Shown here in pieces: positions 40,669-49,907 of a stretch of DNA of 58,994 nt (its first letter is position 1; each line of letters opens with the position of its first letter). The stretch is from Neobacillus cucumis. Its GTDB lineage: Bacteria > Bacillota > Bacilli > Bacillales > Cytobacillaceae. A program made the position numbers and the translations under genes. The stretch lies in the NCBI RefSeq assembly GCF_002860255.1, contig NZ_PGVE01000058.1, positions 1-58,994 on the forward strand, read 5' to 3'. The notes beneath the pieces are model-generated. The model saw nothing but the letters and a program-made list of their open reading frames with translations, made no database searches and was not told the DNA's origin.

Positions 40669-42879
40669 TTAAGCAGTGGTTACACTTTTCTTTTGTTTCA
40701 ATTGAAGAACAAAATATAATAAAGTTGCAGCATTAAAGACTAATCCAAATACGGCCAGCATTAGGACCTGAATCCATATATCATGGATTCCATTTCCAAT
40801 CGAGATTAGATCTCTAAACCCTTTTATAGCATACGTCATTGGGAGGTATGGGTTTAAATGTTGATAAAATGGTGGCACTAAGGCGATTGGGAATGTTCCT
40901 GAACTGCCGACAATTTGCAATAGCAGTAAAATAAATCCAATAATCTGCCCGATTTTCCCCAAAAGGGTACAGAGCATTTGACCTAAGGATAGGAATGTAA
41001 GACTAGCCAAAATGGTAAATAGATATAAGCCCCATACATTCTTAACTTCTAGCCCCATTCCTTGCACTAGGATTGTTACAGCTAAGATGGATTGAACCAT
41101 TCCAACCATAATTACTACACTGTGTTTACTTAGAAACCAAGAAGCTGCAGATGATGGTTCAATCGTTGTTTCCTTCAGTTGATAGGTGGTTGAGAAAAAC
41201 AATGCACTCGCCATCAATCCTATCGCCAAGATATAAGGGATTAACCCAGCTCCATAGTCACTTACTTCACTGATTGTGTGGGATTCCAACTTAGTCGGAT
41301 TCGAAAACATGTCAAAATTCTTATCATTCAACTTCAGTACACCCGAATCCAAAGAACTGGATTGTAAGGAAGAGAGCAATTGACCTGTTCCCTCAGATAA
41401 ATGGGAAGCCCCCTCATGGAAGGCGGTGGAACCATCTGCAAGTTTTTGAGAGCTGTTACTTAGTTGATTAGCACTAGATTGAAGTTTTTCAATCCCTTTC
41501 GCATATTGATTGCTTGCTCGGTCAATTTTTAAAAGACTGTTGGAAGCAGTGCTTGCTCCATCCGATAACTTGTTAGCCCCGTTATGTGCTTTGGCCAGCC
41601 TTTGAGTAAATGTCTCCAAGCTTGAACTGAAGGTATGTTGCCCTTTTGCCAATGTTTCAGCACCTTCATACATCGATTGTTGTCCCTCTGCAAACTGGTC
41701 TAGTTGACTCTGAACATTCTGTGAGCCTTGTAAGACGGTTGATATGATGGACTGGATATCTGTAAAGCCGACCGTTACATCGGAAGTGGCAGGAGACAGC
41801 TGATCCAAATTCGCAAGCATCTGTTGTTTCTCTTGATCTGTGAGGCTTTTGCTTTTAAGAATAAGCTCCTTTTGTTCGTTTACTAATTCGATTTGACCAT
41901 CAAGAATTTGTTGTAAGGCGTTCAGTTGGTTGACTAATTCAGGTTGTTTTTTCTTTAAATTTTCCAACGCGGTCCATAGCGGGGCCAATTTTTCTTGAAA
42001 GGCCAGTGTACTTTGATACGATTGCTGCAAACTTGTTTTAAGTTCCTCCGTTCCTTGTTCTAATTGTTTAGAACTATGGGCTAACTTTTCACCCGTCTGG
42101 TTTAGGACACCCAGGCCATTTTGTAATTGATCCATACCACCATTTAGTTTTTGTACACCGTTAGAGAGCTGACCAATTTCCGTTTGAAATTGTTGAGTTC
42201 CATTGTATATCTTTTGTGTTCCGTCATTAAATAAGGCGGTACCAGAAGCTAAGCTCTGTAAATAGGTATGTAGAGTAGTCGATTTATTTGTGATTTCATT
42301 CGCAGCCTTGTCAATTTGGCTGGCTCCGTCTGTTGCTTCTTGTAAACGATTGCCTGCTTGATTTAAACGATTGTACAATGTCGTGGCGTATTGTTTGGTG
42401 ATTGTATTGGATATTTTCTCATTAATTTTACTCATTCCAGAGACTACTATTTTTGATGCCATATAGTTTTTGCCTGGGTTTGTGTAATATTTTAACCCCA
42501 TCTTACTTGGATGATGGTCTAACAATGTGGAACCATTTTGAGAGAAATCTTTTGGAATTTCCACTATCATGTAATACTTTTCATTTTTCAATCCTTTGAA
42601 TGCATCCCTGCTATTGGTAAATGTCCATTTAAACGAGTGGTTCTGTTTTAAATCATCTACCAAATCTTTTCCTAGCTGTAAATTCTGTCCGGCAAATGAC
42701 GATCCTACATCCTCATTCACTACGGCAATAGGAAGATCCCCGGTTTTAGAATATGGATTTCGAAAAGCGGATAGAAATATGCTGCTATAGATCAATGGTA
42801 CAAAAAGAATGGCTAGTAATGTAAATCCTGTTTTGCGATGGCTGAAAATATGTCTCCATTCGCCGCTTATCATATTCAA
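40669..42879 (-). CDS. YhgE/Pip family membrane protein
   Basis: 736 aa from TTG 42879 (GGGGG 9 nt upstream; ATG 42873 or 42933 are alternatives). One N-terminal helix, the family region LFVPLIYSSIFLSAFRNPYSKTGDLPIAVVNEDVGSSFAGQNL, and a long heptad-rich extracellular stalk with repeated LxxGxxxLxxG. Then five helices of ABC-2 permease type. Homologues serve as phage-infection receptors or type VII secretion accessory proteins (EsaA-like). Confidence 0.9.
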   Translation of the reverse strand: MNMISGEWRHIFSHRKTGFTLLAILFVPLIYSSIFLSAFRNPYSKTGDLPIAVVNEDVGSSFAGQNLQLGKDLVDDLKQNHSFKWTFTNSRDAFKGLKNEKYYMIVEIPKDFSQNGSTLLDHHPSKMGLKYYTNPGKNYMASKIVVSGMSKINEKISNTITKQYATTLYNRLNQAGNRLQEATDGASQIDKAANEITNKSTTLHTYLQSLASGTALFNDGTQKIYNGTQQFQTEIGQLSNGVQKLNGGMDQLQNGLGVLNQTGEKLAHSSKQLEQGTEELKTSLQQSYQSTLAFQEKLAPLWTALENLKKKQPELVNQLNALQQILDGQIELVNEQKELILKSKSLTDQEKQQMLANLDQLSPATSDVTVGFTDIQSIISTVLQGSQNVQSQLDQFAEGQQSMYEGAETLAKGQHTFSSSLETFTQRLAKAHNGANKLSDGASTASNSLLKIDRASNQYAKGIEKLQSSANQLSNSSQKLADGSTAFHEGASHLSEGTGQLLSSLQSSSLDSGVLKLNDKNFDMFSNPTKLESHTISEVSDYGAGLIPYILAIGLMASALFFSTTYQLKETTIEPSSAASWFLSKHSVVIMVGMVQSILAVTILVQGMGLEVKNVWGLYLFTILASLTFLSLGQMLCTLLGKIGQIIGFILLLLQIVGSSGTFPIALVPPFYQHLNPYLPMTYAIKGFRDLISIGNGIHDIWIQVLMLAVFGLVFNAATLLYFVLQLKQKKSVTTA

Positions 42880-43032
42880 ATCTATTAACCCCCATTGTTT
42901 CTGGGTACTAAATCTATTGTTTGTAGGACCCATATGTCATAGGTTTATATTACTAAAATATTTAATAGAATGTTAAATACTTTTTTACATTTCTAGGAAT
43001 TATTTTAAAGATAAGTAAAGGGACAGATTTTT

Positions 43033-43073
43033 GAAAGCAGGAGAACCGTCCCCATGATTCTACCATGATTCTA
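43033..43073. repeat. REP solo unit with tandem tail
   Basis: GAAAGCAGGAGAACCGTCCCCATGATTCTACCATGATTCT: one arm of the REP core followed by two CCATGATTCT words. Confidence 0.8.
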
Positions 43074-43120
43074 AAAAATGTAATTGTAATTCAGGTATAG
43101 TTAAAATATAATAAATATAG

Positions 43121-43134
43121 GGTAAGCGCTTTCC
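43121..43134 (+). promoter_or_regulatory. LacI-family operator-like site upstream of the regulator
   Basis: GGTAAGCGCTTTCC shares the AAGCGCTT centre with the perfect palindrome at 44244. Probably the autoregulatory site. Confidence 0.55.
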
Positions 43135-43197
43135 TTCTTTTTGGAGCGTGACAACCTGATATCTTGTTCATGGGTAAGGAACGAAGAGGAGAAGACC

Positions 43198-44208
43198 ATG
43201 AAACCAACGATTTATGATGTAGCAAAAGAGGCCAATGTGTCGATTGCTACGGTATCTAAAGTTCTAAATAACACTGGTCGTATCAGTGAACAAACAAAAA
43301 ACAAAGTCTTACAGGTCATGAAGGAGCTGGAATATCAGCCAAGCAGTGTAGCTGCCGCATTAACGGGAAAAAAGACCTTCACGATTGGCGTGCTGGTTCC
43401 GGATATTGCGAACCCCTTCTTTGCAGAAGTAGCCCGGGCACTCGAAAATAATGCACGGGAATTGGGTTATTCGATTATTTTGTGCAGCACCGATTATCAA
43501 CTCGAGCGTGAGCACGATTATCTGGATCTGTTGATAAAAAAGCAAGTCGATGGATTCATCATCGCAACTGAGCCAAAGGATGTAAAGAAATTAAAAAACC
43601 TTAATAGCCAAAACGTCCCTTGCGTTTTGTTTTCCATCGACCATCTGGCGCTGGATTCCAACGTTGTCACCACAGATGATATTAGGGGAGGTTATCTGGC
43701 AGGCAGATATCTTTGTCAAAAAGGTCACCGTGATTTTGTCATCATAACCGAGCCGCAGCGGGCGAGCGGACGGCTGCGTGTGGAGGGCTTTAAAAAGGCT
43801 CTCGCCGATGAAGGCGTAAACCCTACTAACGTCCAAGTGATCGAAGCAAAATCCAAAATAGATGAAGCTAAAATGGCTGCGAGACAAATTTTTAAAATGG
43901 AAAAAAGGCCAACAGCGGTCTTTGCTTCCACGGATTTAATTGCTGCTGTTTTTATTAATGAGGCACGAAAGGCGAAAATATCGGTTCCTCGTGATATTTC
44001 CATTATCGGCTTTGATAACACGATTCATGCGGAAATATCAGACCCAGGCTTAACCACGATTGCTCAGCCCATTGCTAAACTAGCAAGCTATACCATGGAA
44101 CAATTATTGGAGTCAATTGAGAATCCTGGTATGCCGGCAAATCGGATCATGCTTGCTCCCACGCTGGTGGAGCGGGAGTCTGTGAGTGATATAAATCAAG
44201 AAAGCTGA
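43198..44208 (+). CDS. LacI family transcriptional regulator
   Basis: 336 aa from ATG 43198 (GAGGAGAAG upstream). N-terminal LacI HTH (TIYDVAKEANVSIATVSKVLNNTGRISEQTKNKVLQVMKEL), then a periplasmic-binding-like sugar sensor domain with IGVLVPDIANPFF. Directly upstream of inositol catabolic genes and flanked by AAGCGCTT operators, so it probably regulates them. Confidence 0.94.
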   Translation: MKPTIYDVAKEANVSIATVSKVLNNTGRISEQTKNKVLQVMKELEYQPSSVAAALTGKKTFTIGVLVPDIANPFFAEVARALENNARELGYSIILCSTDYQLEREHDYLDLLIKKQVDGFIIATEPKDVKKLKNLNSQNVPCVLFSIDHLALDSNVVTTDDIRGGYLAGRYLCQKGHRDFVIITEPQRASGRLRVEGFKKALADEGVNPTNVQVIEAKSKIDEAKMAARQIFKMEKRPTAVFASTDLIAAVFINEARKAKISVPRDISIIGFDNTIHAEISDPGLTTIAQPIAKLASYTMEQLLESIENPGMPANRIMLAPTLVERESVSDINQES

Positions 44209-44233
44209 CCGTTTCTGTTGTCAGCTTTCATTT
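44200..44233 (+). terminator. Hairpin after lacI-type gene
   Basis: GAAAGCTGAC/GTCAGCTTTC, perfect 10-bp stem followed by ATTTAAA; weak terminator or attenuator. Confidence 0.6.
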
Positions 44234-44243
44234 AAAGGATTTG

Positions 44244-44257
44244 GTTAAGCGCTTAAC
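44244..44257 (+). promoter_or_regulatory. Perfect palindromic operator upstream of iolG
   Basis: GTTAAGCGCTTAAC, a 14-bp perfect palindrome with the central CG typical of LacI-family sites, 39 nt before iolG. Confidence 0.75.
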
Positions 44258-44295
44258 TAAAAATGACTAATCTAGATTAAGGGAGGATGTTTAAG

Positions 44296-45321
44296 ATGAC
44301 ATTAACTGTTGGCGTAATTGGAGCGGGAAGGATTGGAAAAATCCATGTGGATAATTTAAGAGGAATGTCTCAAGTAAGAGTAAAAAGTGTATCGGATGTG
44401 GCGGTTGACCATCTGGAAGAATGGGCAAAGGAAAAACAAATCGAAGTATTGACTACCAATTACCAAGATTTATTAACCGATCCTGAAATCAATGCTGTGT
44501 TTATCTGTTCACCAACCACTACACATGCCACTCTTATTAAAGAAGCAGCTGCAGCGGGAAAACACATTTTTTGCGAAAAACCTGTGAGCTTTTCGGTAGA
44601 AGAAACAGAAGAAGCACTGGCGGCTGTTAAAAAGGCGGGGGTCAAGCTGCAGGTAGGCTTTAACCGCCGCTTTGATCCAAATTTCCGTAAAATTCGTGAA
44701 CTCGTACAAAATGGAGAAATTGGCACACCACATATCTTACGAATTACGTCACGTGATCCACAGCCACCAGGAATTGATTACATAAAAACATCCGGCGGGC
44801 TCTTTATGGACATGGCGATTCACGATTTTGATATGGCGCGCTATATCATGGGAAGTGAAGTCGTCGAAGTCTTCGCTAATGGAGCAGTGCTTGTCGACCC
44901 GGCCATTGGCGAGGCAGGCGATATTGATACTGCTATCATTTCCTTAAAATTCGCCAACGGTGCACTCGGTGTGATTGATAACAGCCGTCGGGCCGCTTAT
45001 GGATACGACCAGCGCCTCGAGGTGTTTGGCAATATCGGTGCGGCCCAAGCTGATAACAATCGTGCCAATACAGTCGAGATTTCCACGGCTCAGCATGTTT
45101 CAAAAGAAAAACCATTATTCTTTTTCCTCGAGCGTTATACACAAGCGTATATTGATGAGGTGAATGAATTTATAACCGCCATTTTAAAAAATAAAGAGGT
45201 CATCTGCAGCGGGTTTGATGGATTGCAGGCAGAGCGGATTGCCAAAGCGGCTAAACTATCGCTGGAAACAGGTGCCCCTGTACAACTTCCATCTGCTACC
45301 CCATCGGCAGTTATCTATTAA
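44296..45321 (+). CDS. iolG: Inositol 2-dehydrogenase (Gfo/Idh/MocA family)
   Basis: 341 aa from ATG 44296; the ATG at 44287 touches the GGGAGG site. Rossmann GAGRIGKIH at the N-terminus, EKPVSFSVEE with the catalytic Lys, GFNRRFDPNF and the GGLFMDMAIHDFDMARYIMG substrate segment with Asp/His. Oxidises myo-inositol to scyllo-inosose with NAD. Neighbour iolE takes the next step. Paralogues in the family act on other inositols, so exact stereospecificity is inferred. Confidence 0.9.
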   Translation: MTLTVGVIGAGRIGKIHVDNLRGMSQVRVKSVSDVAVDHLEEWAKEKQIEVLTTNYQDLLTDPEINAVFICSPTTTHATLIKEAAAAGKHIFCEKPVSFSVEETEEALAAVKKAGVKLQVGFNRRFDPNFRKIRELVQNGEIGTPHILRITSRDPQPPGIDYIKTSGGLFMDMAIHDFDMARYIMGSEVVEVFANGAVLVDPAIGEAGDIDTAIISLKFANGALGVIDNSRRAAYGYDQRLEVFGNIGAAQADNNRANTVEISTAQHVSKEKPLFFFLERYTQAYIDEVNEFITAILKNKEVICSGFDGLQAERIAKAAKLSLETGAPVQLPSATPSAVIY

Positions 45322-45354
45322 TCTAGGAATCCATCGGCCGAATGGATGAGTGGG

Positions 45355-45465
45355 CGGAATGATATAGGATTTATGCGGAATTATTTTAAAAGTTGTCGGA
45401 AATATAAAAAAATCTACGGGAATATCAAGGAATCTAGCGGGAATTTTTCAAGAACCCGCGGGATT
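45355..45465. repeat. Degenerate 21-bp-period repeats
   Basis: CGGAAT or CGGGAAT words begin at 45355, 45376, 45397, 45417, 45438 and 45459, so they recur every 20-21 bp (two helical turns), with A/T-rich spacers. Located in the iolG-iolE intergenic region. Confidence 0.6.
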
Positions 45466-45589
45466 ATGACTTATCCTCCAAAGGCTATGATTCCTGATGG
45501 ACCGTGGGAGTGATGGAAGCTTAGAAGAAGAAAAATAAACAAGTGAATCTTGAAAAAGCACGTGCTAACGAAAATGGAGGGTAGCGAAC

Positions 45590-46480
45590 ATGTTTCAGGG
45601 TGTAAAGCTGGCGATAGCGCCAATCGGTTGGACCAATGATGATATGCCAGAGCTTGGCGGGGAAATCACGTTCGAGCAATGTGTGAGTGAAATGGCGCTT
45701 GCAGGGTTTTCTGGCAGTGAGGTAGGAAATAAATACCCTCGAAATACAGAGGTATTAAAAAAGGCCTTAGGATTAAGGGGGCTTGAAATAGCCAGTGCCT
45801 GGTTTAGTTCTTTTTTAACATCGAAGCCATGTGAGGAGACCACAAAAGCCTTTATGGAACACCGAGACTTTTTACATGAAATGGGCGCAAAGGTCATCGT
45901 CGTCTCTGAACAAGGCAACAGCATTCAAGGTCAGATGGAGACCCCGTTGTTTGATCAGAAACCTGTCTTTACGGATGAAGAGTGGGGGCGTTTAATTGAG
46001 GGACTGCATCTTCTGGGTGACCTGGCAGCCGAAAAGGGGATGAAGATTGTCTATCATCATCATATGGGTACAGGCATTCAAACGGCTGAAGAGATTAACA
46101 GGCTTATGGAAGAAACTGATCCAGACAAGGTATCACTTTTATATGATACAGGTCATCTTGTTTTTTCCGGAGAAGATCATTTGCAGGTACTGAATAAACA
46201 CATGAGTCGTATTGCTCACGTCCATTTAAAGGATGTCCGTTCGGAGATAGCCAACAAGGTCCGTGAAGAGAAGATGAGCTTTCTTCAAGCAGTTAAGCAA
46301 GGAGTATTTACCGTTCCTGGTGATGGAGTGATTGACTTTAAGCCAGTTTTTGATGCTTTGGAAGCGTCTGGCTATAAAGGCTGGTTTGTGGTTGAGGCCG
46401 AGCAGGACCCTGCTATTGCTAATCCGTTGGAGTATGCTTTAAAAGCGCGAAGCTATATCCGTCAGCAAAGCGGGTTATAA
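45590..46480 (+). CDS. iolE: Myo-inosose-2 dehydratase
   Basis: 296 aa AP-endonuclease-2-like TIM barrel. [46 protein letters not shown] is the IolE signature. Metal ligands in [39 protein letters not shown] and VVEAEQDP. Dehydrates 2-keto-myo-inositol. The rest of the iol pathway (iolBCDA) is not in the window. AATGGAGGG site before ATG. Confidence 0.93.
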   Translation: MFQGVKLAIAPIGWTNDDMPELGGEITFEQCVSEMALAGFSGSEVGNKYPRNTEVLKKALGLRGLEIASAWFSSFLTSKPCEETTKAFMEHRDFLHEMGAKVIVVSEQGNSIQGQMETPLFDQKPVFTDEEWGRLIEGLHLLGDLAAEKGMKIVYHHHMGTGIQTAEEINRLMEETDPDKVSLLYDTGHLVFSGEDHLQVLNKHMSRIAHVHLKDVRSEIANKVREEKMSFLQAVKQGVFTVPGDGVIDFKPVFDALEASGYKGWFVVEAEQDPAIANPLEYALKARSYIRQQSGL

Positions 46481-46492
46481 ATAATGTATGGA

Positions 46493-46545
46493 GCGAGGGG
46501 ACGGTTCTCATGCTTCGGAAGCATGAGAACCGTCCCTTTGCTTCA
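46493..46545. repeat. REP hairpin 12 (full)
   Basis: GCGAGGGGACGGTTCTCATGCTT-CGG-AAGCATGAGAACCGTCCCTTTGC; outer arm pairs with one G-U. It fills the gap between the convergent iolE and LOG-family genes. Confidence 0.93.
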
Positions 46546-46549
46546 CCTT

Positions 46550-47110
46550 TCAATCTTTTATTGTGGGAGGTACGTAGTTGTTGAATCGGTCGATTAATGC
46601 ATCTGGTCTTTCTTCCATCAGGATCATTGAACGGAATTTTTCTTGGAGGAATTTTTGTTGAAACATGTGGTCAAATAAGCCGATTAATGGGTCATAGTAG
46701 TTCTGGATGTTTAGGAGTCCGCATGGTTTTTTGTGTAATCCAATCTGGCCCCAGGTGAAAACTTCAAAATACTCTTCTAATGTTCCGGTCCCTCCGGGTA
46801 AGACGATAAATCCATCGGATAATTCCGCCATTTTTGCTTTTCGCTCATGCATGGTGTCTACGGTAAACAATTGGGTTAGCCCTGTATGAGAAATCTCGCG
46901 GTTGACCAGCACTTTAGGAATTACCCCAATGACCTGCCCGCCTTCCTGCAATACCGTATCTGCCACCACACCCATCAAACCATTACTAGAGCCGCCATAA
47001 ACGAGTGTAATATTCCGTTTCGCCAACTCTTTTCCTAATTCAACCGCTCCTAATCTGTAAACATCAGAAGCACCAAAACTCGAACCGCAATAAACCGCTA
47101 ATCGTTTCAT
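46550..47110 (-). CDS. LOG family protein (TIGR00730)
   Basis: 186 aa Rossmann-type protein. The hallmark PGGTGTLEEYFEVFTWGQIGLHKKP (PGGxGTxxE) and VYGGSSNGLMGVVAD are present. Family members are cytokinin riboside 5'-monophosphate phosphoribohydrolases; in bacteria they release bases from nucleotides. B. subtilis YvdD is similar. AAGGAGGC site before ATG. Confidence 0.93.
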   Translation of the reverse strand: MKRLAVYCGSSFGASDVYRLGAVELGKELAKRNITLVYGGSSNGLMGVVADTVLQEGGQVIGVIPKVLVNREISHTGLTQLFTVDTMHERKAKMAELSDGFIVLPGGTGTLEEYFEVFTWGQIGLHKKPCGLLNIQNYYDPLIGLFDHMFQQKFLQEKFRSMILMEERPDALIDRFNNYVPPTIKD

Positions 47111-47125
47111 GAACTGCCTCCTTTT

Positions 47126-47168
47126 GAAGCATGGGGAAGCATGGGGACGGTTCTCCTGCTTCTTTTTT
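47126..47168. repeat. REP solo unit with tandem head and T-run
   Basis: GAAGCATGGG twice in tandem (47126-47145), then GACGGTTCTCCTGCTTC and TTTTTT. One core flanked by complementary words; left flank of the RAYT locus. Confidence 0.85.
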
Positions 47169-47412
47169 ACCCATGTTAAATTAATGATGCAAGGTCTGAT
47201 AGAATATTATATGATATAAGTATCCTATTCTTGACCAAATCTACGTTTTGAGAAAGTCTTCATCCTTCTTTTCTAACTTCCTTCACTTTTTTTACCCGCA
47301 TTTTATATTAAAATCTCATCCACAGACTACTACTTCTGAATTAATCTCCCATTTTCCTTTTAGAAATTCGTTCTTTTTTCAAATTTACAAAAAATATAGA
47401 GTGGTGATAGGG

Positions 47413-48192
47413 ATGTCTAGAATTGCTCGCGTAAAAAGTCGCACTGGTATTTACCATGTCATGTGGAGAGGTGCGAATCGGCAGGAAATCTTCCATGAAG
47501 AACAAGACCGTATTAAATTTTTGAGTATCTTAGAGAAGTATAAAGTGAAAGCGGATTTACGTATCTATGCATGGTGTTTGATGGGAAATCATGTTCACCT
47601 CCTTGTGAAAGAAGGAAGTGAAGCACTTTCTACAACCATGAAACGTATTGGTGTGAGTTTTGTATCCTACTATAACTGGAAGTACCAAACAAATGGCCAT
47701 CTTTTTCAGGACCGCTTTAGAAGTGAAAAGGTGGAAGATATTCAGTATTTATTAACCGTCGTTAGGTATATTCATCAAAATCCGGTTAAAGCTGGAATGG
47801 TAAACCGAGTGGATGAATGGCACTGGAGCAGCTGCCGAGGGTACTACGGGAGACCAACCTATTCCAAAGAGCTTCATGATTGTGATTACATACTGGGGCT
47901 GTTCTCAGGGAATCAAACAATTGCCAATGCCCGATTTATCGAATTTAATGAGAGTGATAACAACGATGAATGTTTGGAAGAACCGGCATTTTATAAAAGA
48001 AGGTTAACAGATGAAGAGGCAAGACTTGAGATTAGGGAACATTTAGGCGCGATTGAGATCGTTCATGTAAAAAGCCTACCTAAGCAGCAAAGAATGGAAA
48101 TCTTCCGGGAAGTGAAAAAAATCAGAGGCTTGTCACACCGGCAGGCAGCGAGAATCTTGGGTGTGTCGGCTAGTCTGGTTTCTAAAGCGTAA
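47413..48192 (+). CDS. REP-associated Y1 (HUH) transposase, RAYT
   Basis: 259 aa from ATG 47413 (GGTGATAGGG upstream). Single-strand DNA transposase fold of the IS200/RAYT type: MGNHVHLLV gives the HUH metal site (His60, His62); the catalytic Tyr is Tyr86 or Tyr87 in VSFVSYYNWKYQTNGHLFQDRF; VVRYIHQNPVKAG is the conserved helix. A C-terminal helix-turn-helix (RGLSHRQAARILGVSASLVSKA) is typical of longer RAYTs. Flanked by REP units at 47126 and 48211. Intact, single copy in the window, and the only candidate to have spread the REP family. Confidence 0.93.
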   Translation: MSRIARVKSRTGIYHVMWRGANRQEIFHEEQDRIKFLSILEKYKVKADLRIYAWCLMGNHVHLLVKEGSEALSTTMKRIGVSFVSYYNWKYQTNGHLFQDRFRSEKVEDIQYLLTVVRYIHQNPVKAGMVNRVDEWHWSSCRGYYGRPTYSKELHDCDYILGLFSGNQTIANARFIEFNESDNNDECLEEPAFYKRRLTDEEARLEIREHLGAIEIVHVKSLPKQQRMEIFREVKKIRGLSHRQAARILGVSASLVSKA

Positions 48193-48210
48193 TTGGAGGG
48201 AAGACGAGAG

Positions 48211-48278
48211 GCAAAAGGGGGACGGTTCTCATGCTTATGGAAGCATGAGAACCGTCCCCTTGATTTTCCCTTGATTTT
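48211..48278. repeat. REP hairpin 14 (full) with 11-bp tandem tail
   Basis: GCAAAAGGGGGACGGTTCTCATGCTT-ATGG-AAGCATGAGAACCGTCC then CCCTTGATTTT twice in tandem (48257-48267, 48268-48278). Right flank of the RAYT gene. Confidence 0.93.
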
Positions 48279-48551
48279 GTATTAGCCCCGCCTACGCTAT
48301 ATACGATGATGTCCACATTTGTCATCTAACCCAGTATAATTATACAAATTTATGTTTATATATTCAATGCTGGTGGGTAGACCAATTTTATCCATTTTAT
48401 TGTTGTGTAGTATAGTATAAATCGAGTATAGTCGAAAATGATCGTTTTAACTAATAAAAGGGGATTTTTAAACAGTTAGTTTAACAAAATTTCTGGGAAT
48501 ATTAATAAAGAATAGATATATATTGCTGAAAATATATAGAAATGGGGAATC
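48279..48551. promoter_or_regulatory. AT-rich leader upstream of trkH
   Basis: 272-nt AT-rich stretch. Contains TATAATTATA and TAGTATAGTATAAAT words that may hold promoters. I looked for a ydaO-type c-di-AMP aptamer, common before Bacillus potassium transporters, and did not see one. Confidence 0.3.
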
Positions 48552-49907
48552 ATGAACATTTTAAAACTGAAAAAAAGAACCGCATTAAAACCTGCCCAAA
48601 TGATCGTCATTTATTACCTGATGGCTGTAGTTGTTTCAACTATATTATTAATGCTGCCCATCTCCCAACAGCCGAATGCTGAATTATCGTTTATTGATGC
48701 CTTATTTACAGCTGTGAGTGCGGTTAGTGTAACAGGTTTATCGACCATTGCCATTAATGAGGTGCTTAGTGTTCCTGGGACTTTTATTTTTGCTCTCATT
48801 TTGCAATTTGGCGGCATCGGAATTATGTTTCTTGGAACCACGATTTGGCTTTTAATTGGGAGACGGATAGGGATCAGAGAAAGAATGCTTATTATGACTG
48901 ACCAGAACCTTCCGACCTTTTCTGGAATCATTAAACTCGTCAGAAATATTCTTCTCTTATTTATGATCATTGAACTGGTAGGAGCGATTATTTTTGGGAC
49001 ATACTTTTTAAAATACTTTCCTACTTGGCAAGAGGCTTATTTACAAGGTTTCTTTGCATCTGTTAGTGCGGCAACGAATGCTGGATTTGATATTACGGGA
49101 GAATCACTCATTCCCTTTGCCCACGATTATTTTGTGTTGATCATGACGATGGGGTTGTTAATTATTGGTGCAATTGGTTTCCCCGTACTTATGGAAGTCA
49201 TCCAGTTCTTTAAACACAGGGGGAAGATACCCTATCGATTTTCCCTGTTTACGAAAATCACGACGCTAACCTTTTTTTCTTTGATTGTTATAGGGACGAT
49301 TCTGATCTATTTATGTGACTATAATCATTTTTTTGCCGATAAAAACTGGCACGAATCTTTTTTCTATTCTCTTTTTTATTCGGTGTCTTCAAGGAATGGC
49401 GGGCTTAATACCATGGATGTGAATGAGTATTCCATGCCGACTCTTCTGATTTTAAGCATTCTTATGTTTATCGGAACCTCTCCAAGTAGTGCGGGGGGAG
49501 GAATAAGAACGACTTCGTTTGCGATTGTGTTATTGAGTATCTATTATTTTGCAAATGGAAATAAGAACATTAAAATTTTTAAGAGAGAGCTTGTCATGGA
49601 GGACGTCGTCAAATCCTATATCGTCATAGCTACAGCGATGATGCTCTGTGGTGTTTGTACGATTCTTCTTATGATCCTAGAACCGACTTTATCATTAATG
49701 GAAGTCATCTTTGAAGTATCTTCTGCTTTTGGTACTGTTGGATTTTCGATGGGAATCACGGATAAATTGGGTGTCATGGGGAAAATCATTATTATGACCT
49801 TGATGTTCATTGGGAGAATCGGGATCTTTGCCTTTTTATTAATACTAGGAGGGAAACCTATCAAAACTGATTATCAATATCCAAAAGAACGAGTGATTAT
49901 TGGATAG
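48552..49907 (+). CDS. TrkH family potassium uptake protein (KtrB/KtrD-like)
   Basis: 451 aa, four M1-P-M2 repeats. Pore loops recognisable at DALFTAVSAVSVTGLSTI, FFASVSAATNAGFD, YSVSSRNGGLNTMD and EVSSAFGTVGFSMG, each carrying the filter glycine. Membrane subunit of a Ktr-type K+ transporter; no RCK partner adjacent, so it may use the KtrA at 57972 or a partner elsewhere. Paralogue of the gene at 56592. REP 15 starts 1 nt after the stop. Confidence 0.93.
   Translation: MNILKLKKRTALKPAQMIVIYYLMAVVVSTILLMLPISQQPNAELSFIDALFTAVSAVSVTGLSTIAINEVLSVPGTFIFALILQFGGIGIMFLGTTIWLLIGRRIGIRERMLIMTDQNLPTFSGIIKLVRNILLLFMIIELVGAIIFGTYFLKYFPTWQEAYLQGFFASVSAATNAGFDITGESLIPFAHDYFVLIMTMGLLIIGAIGFPVLMEVIQFFKHRGKIPYRFSLFTKITTLTFFSLIVIGTILIYLCDYNHFFADKNWHESFFYSLFYSVSSRNGGLNTMDVNEYSMPTLLILSILMFIGTSPSSAGGGIRTTSFAIVLLSIYYFANGNKNIKIFKRELVMEDVVKSYIVIATAMMLCGVCTILLMILEPTLSLMEVIFEVSSAFGTVGFSMGITDKLGVMGKIIIMTLMFIGRIGIFAFLLILGGKPIKTDYQYPKERVIIG

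Noticed and set aside
43121..43134. Cre (CcpA) site before the LacI gene
   Set aside because: Lacks the WTG start and final CW of the cre consensus; the shared AAGCGCTT with the iolG palindrome fits a local operator better.
48279..48551. c-di-AMP (ydaO) riboswitch before the trkH gene
   Set aside because: The conserved aptamer segments were not found.
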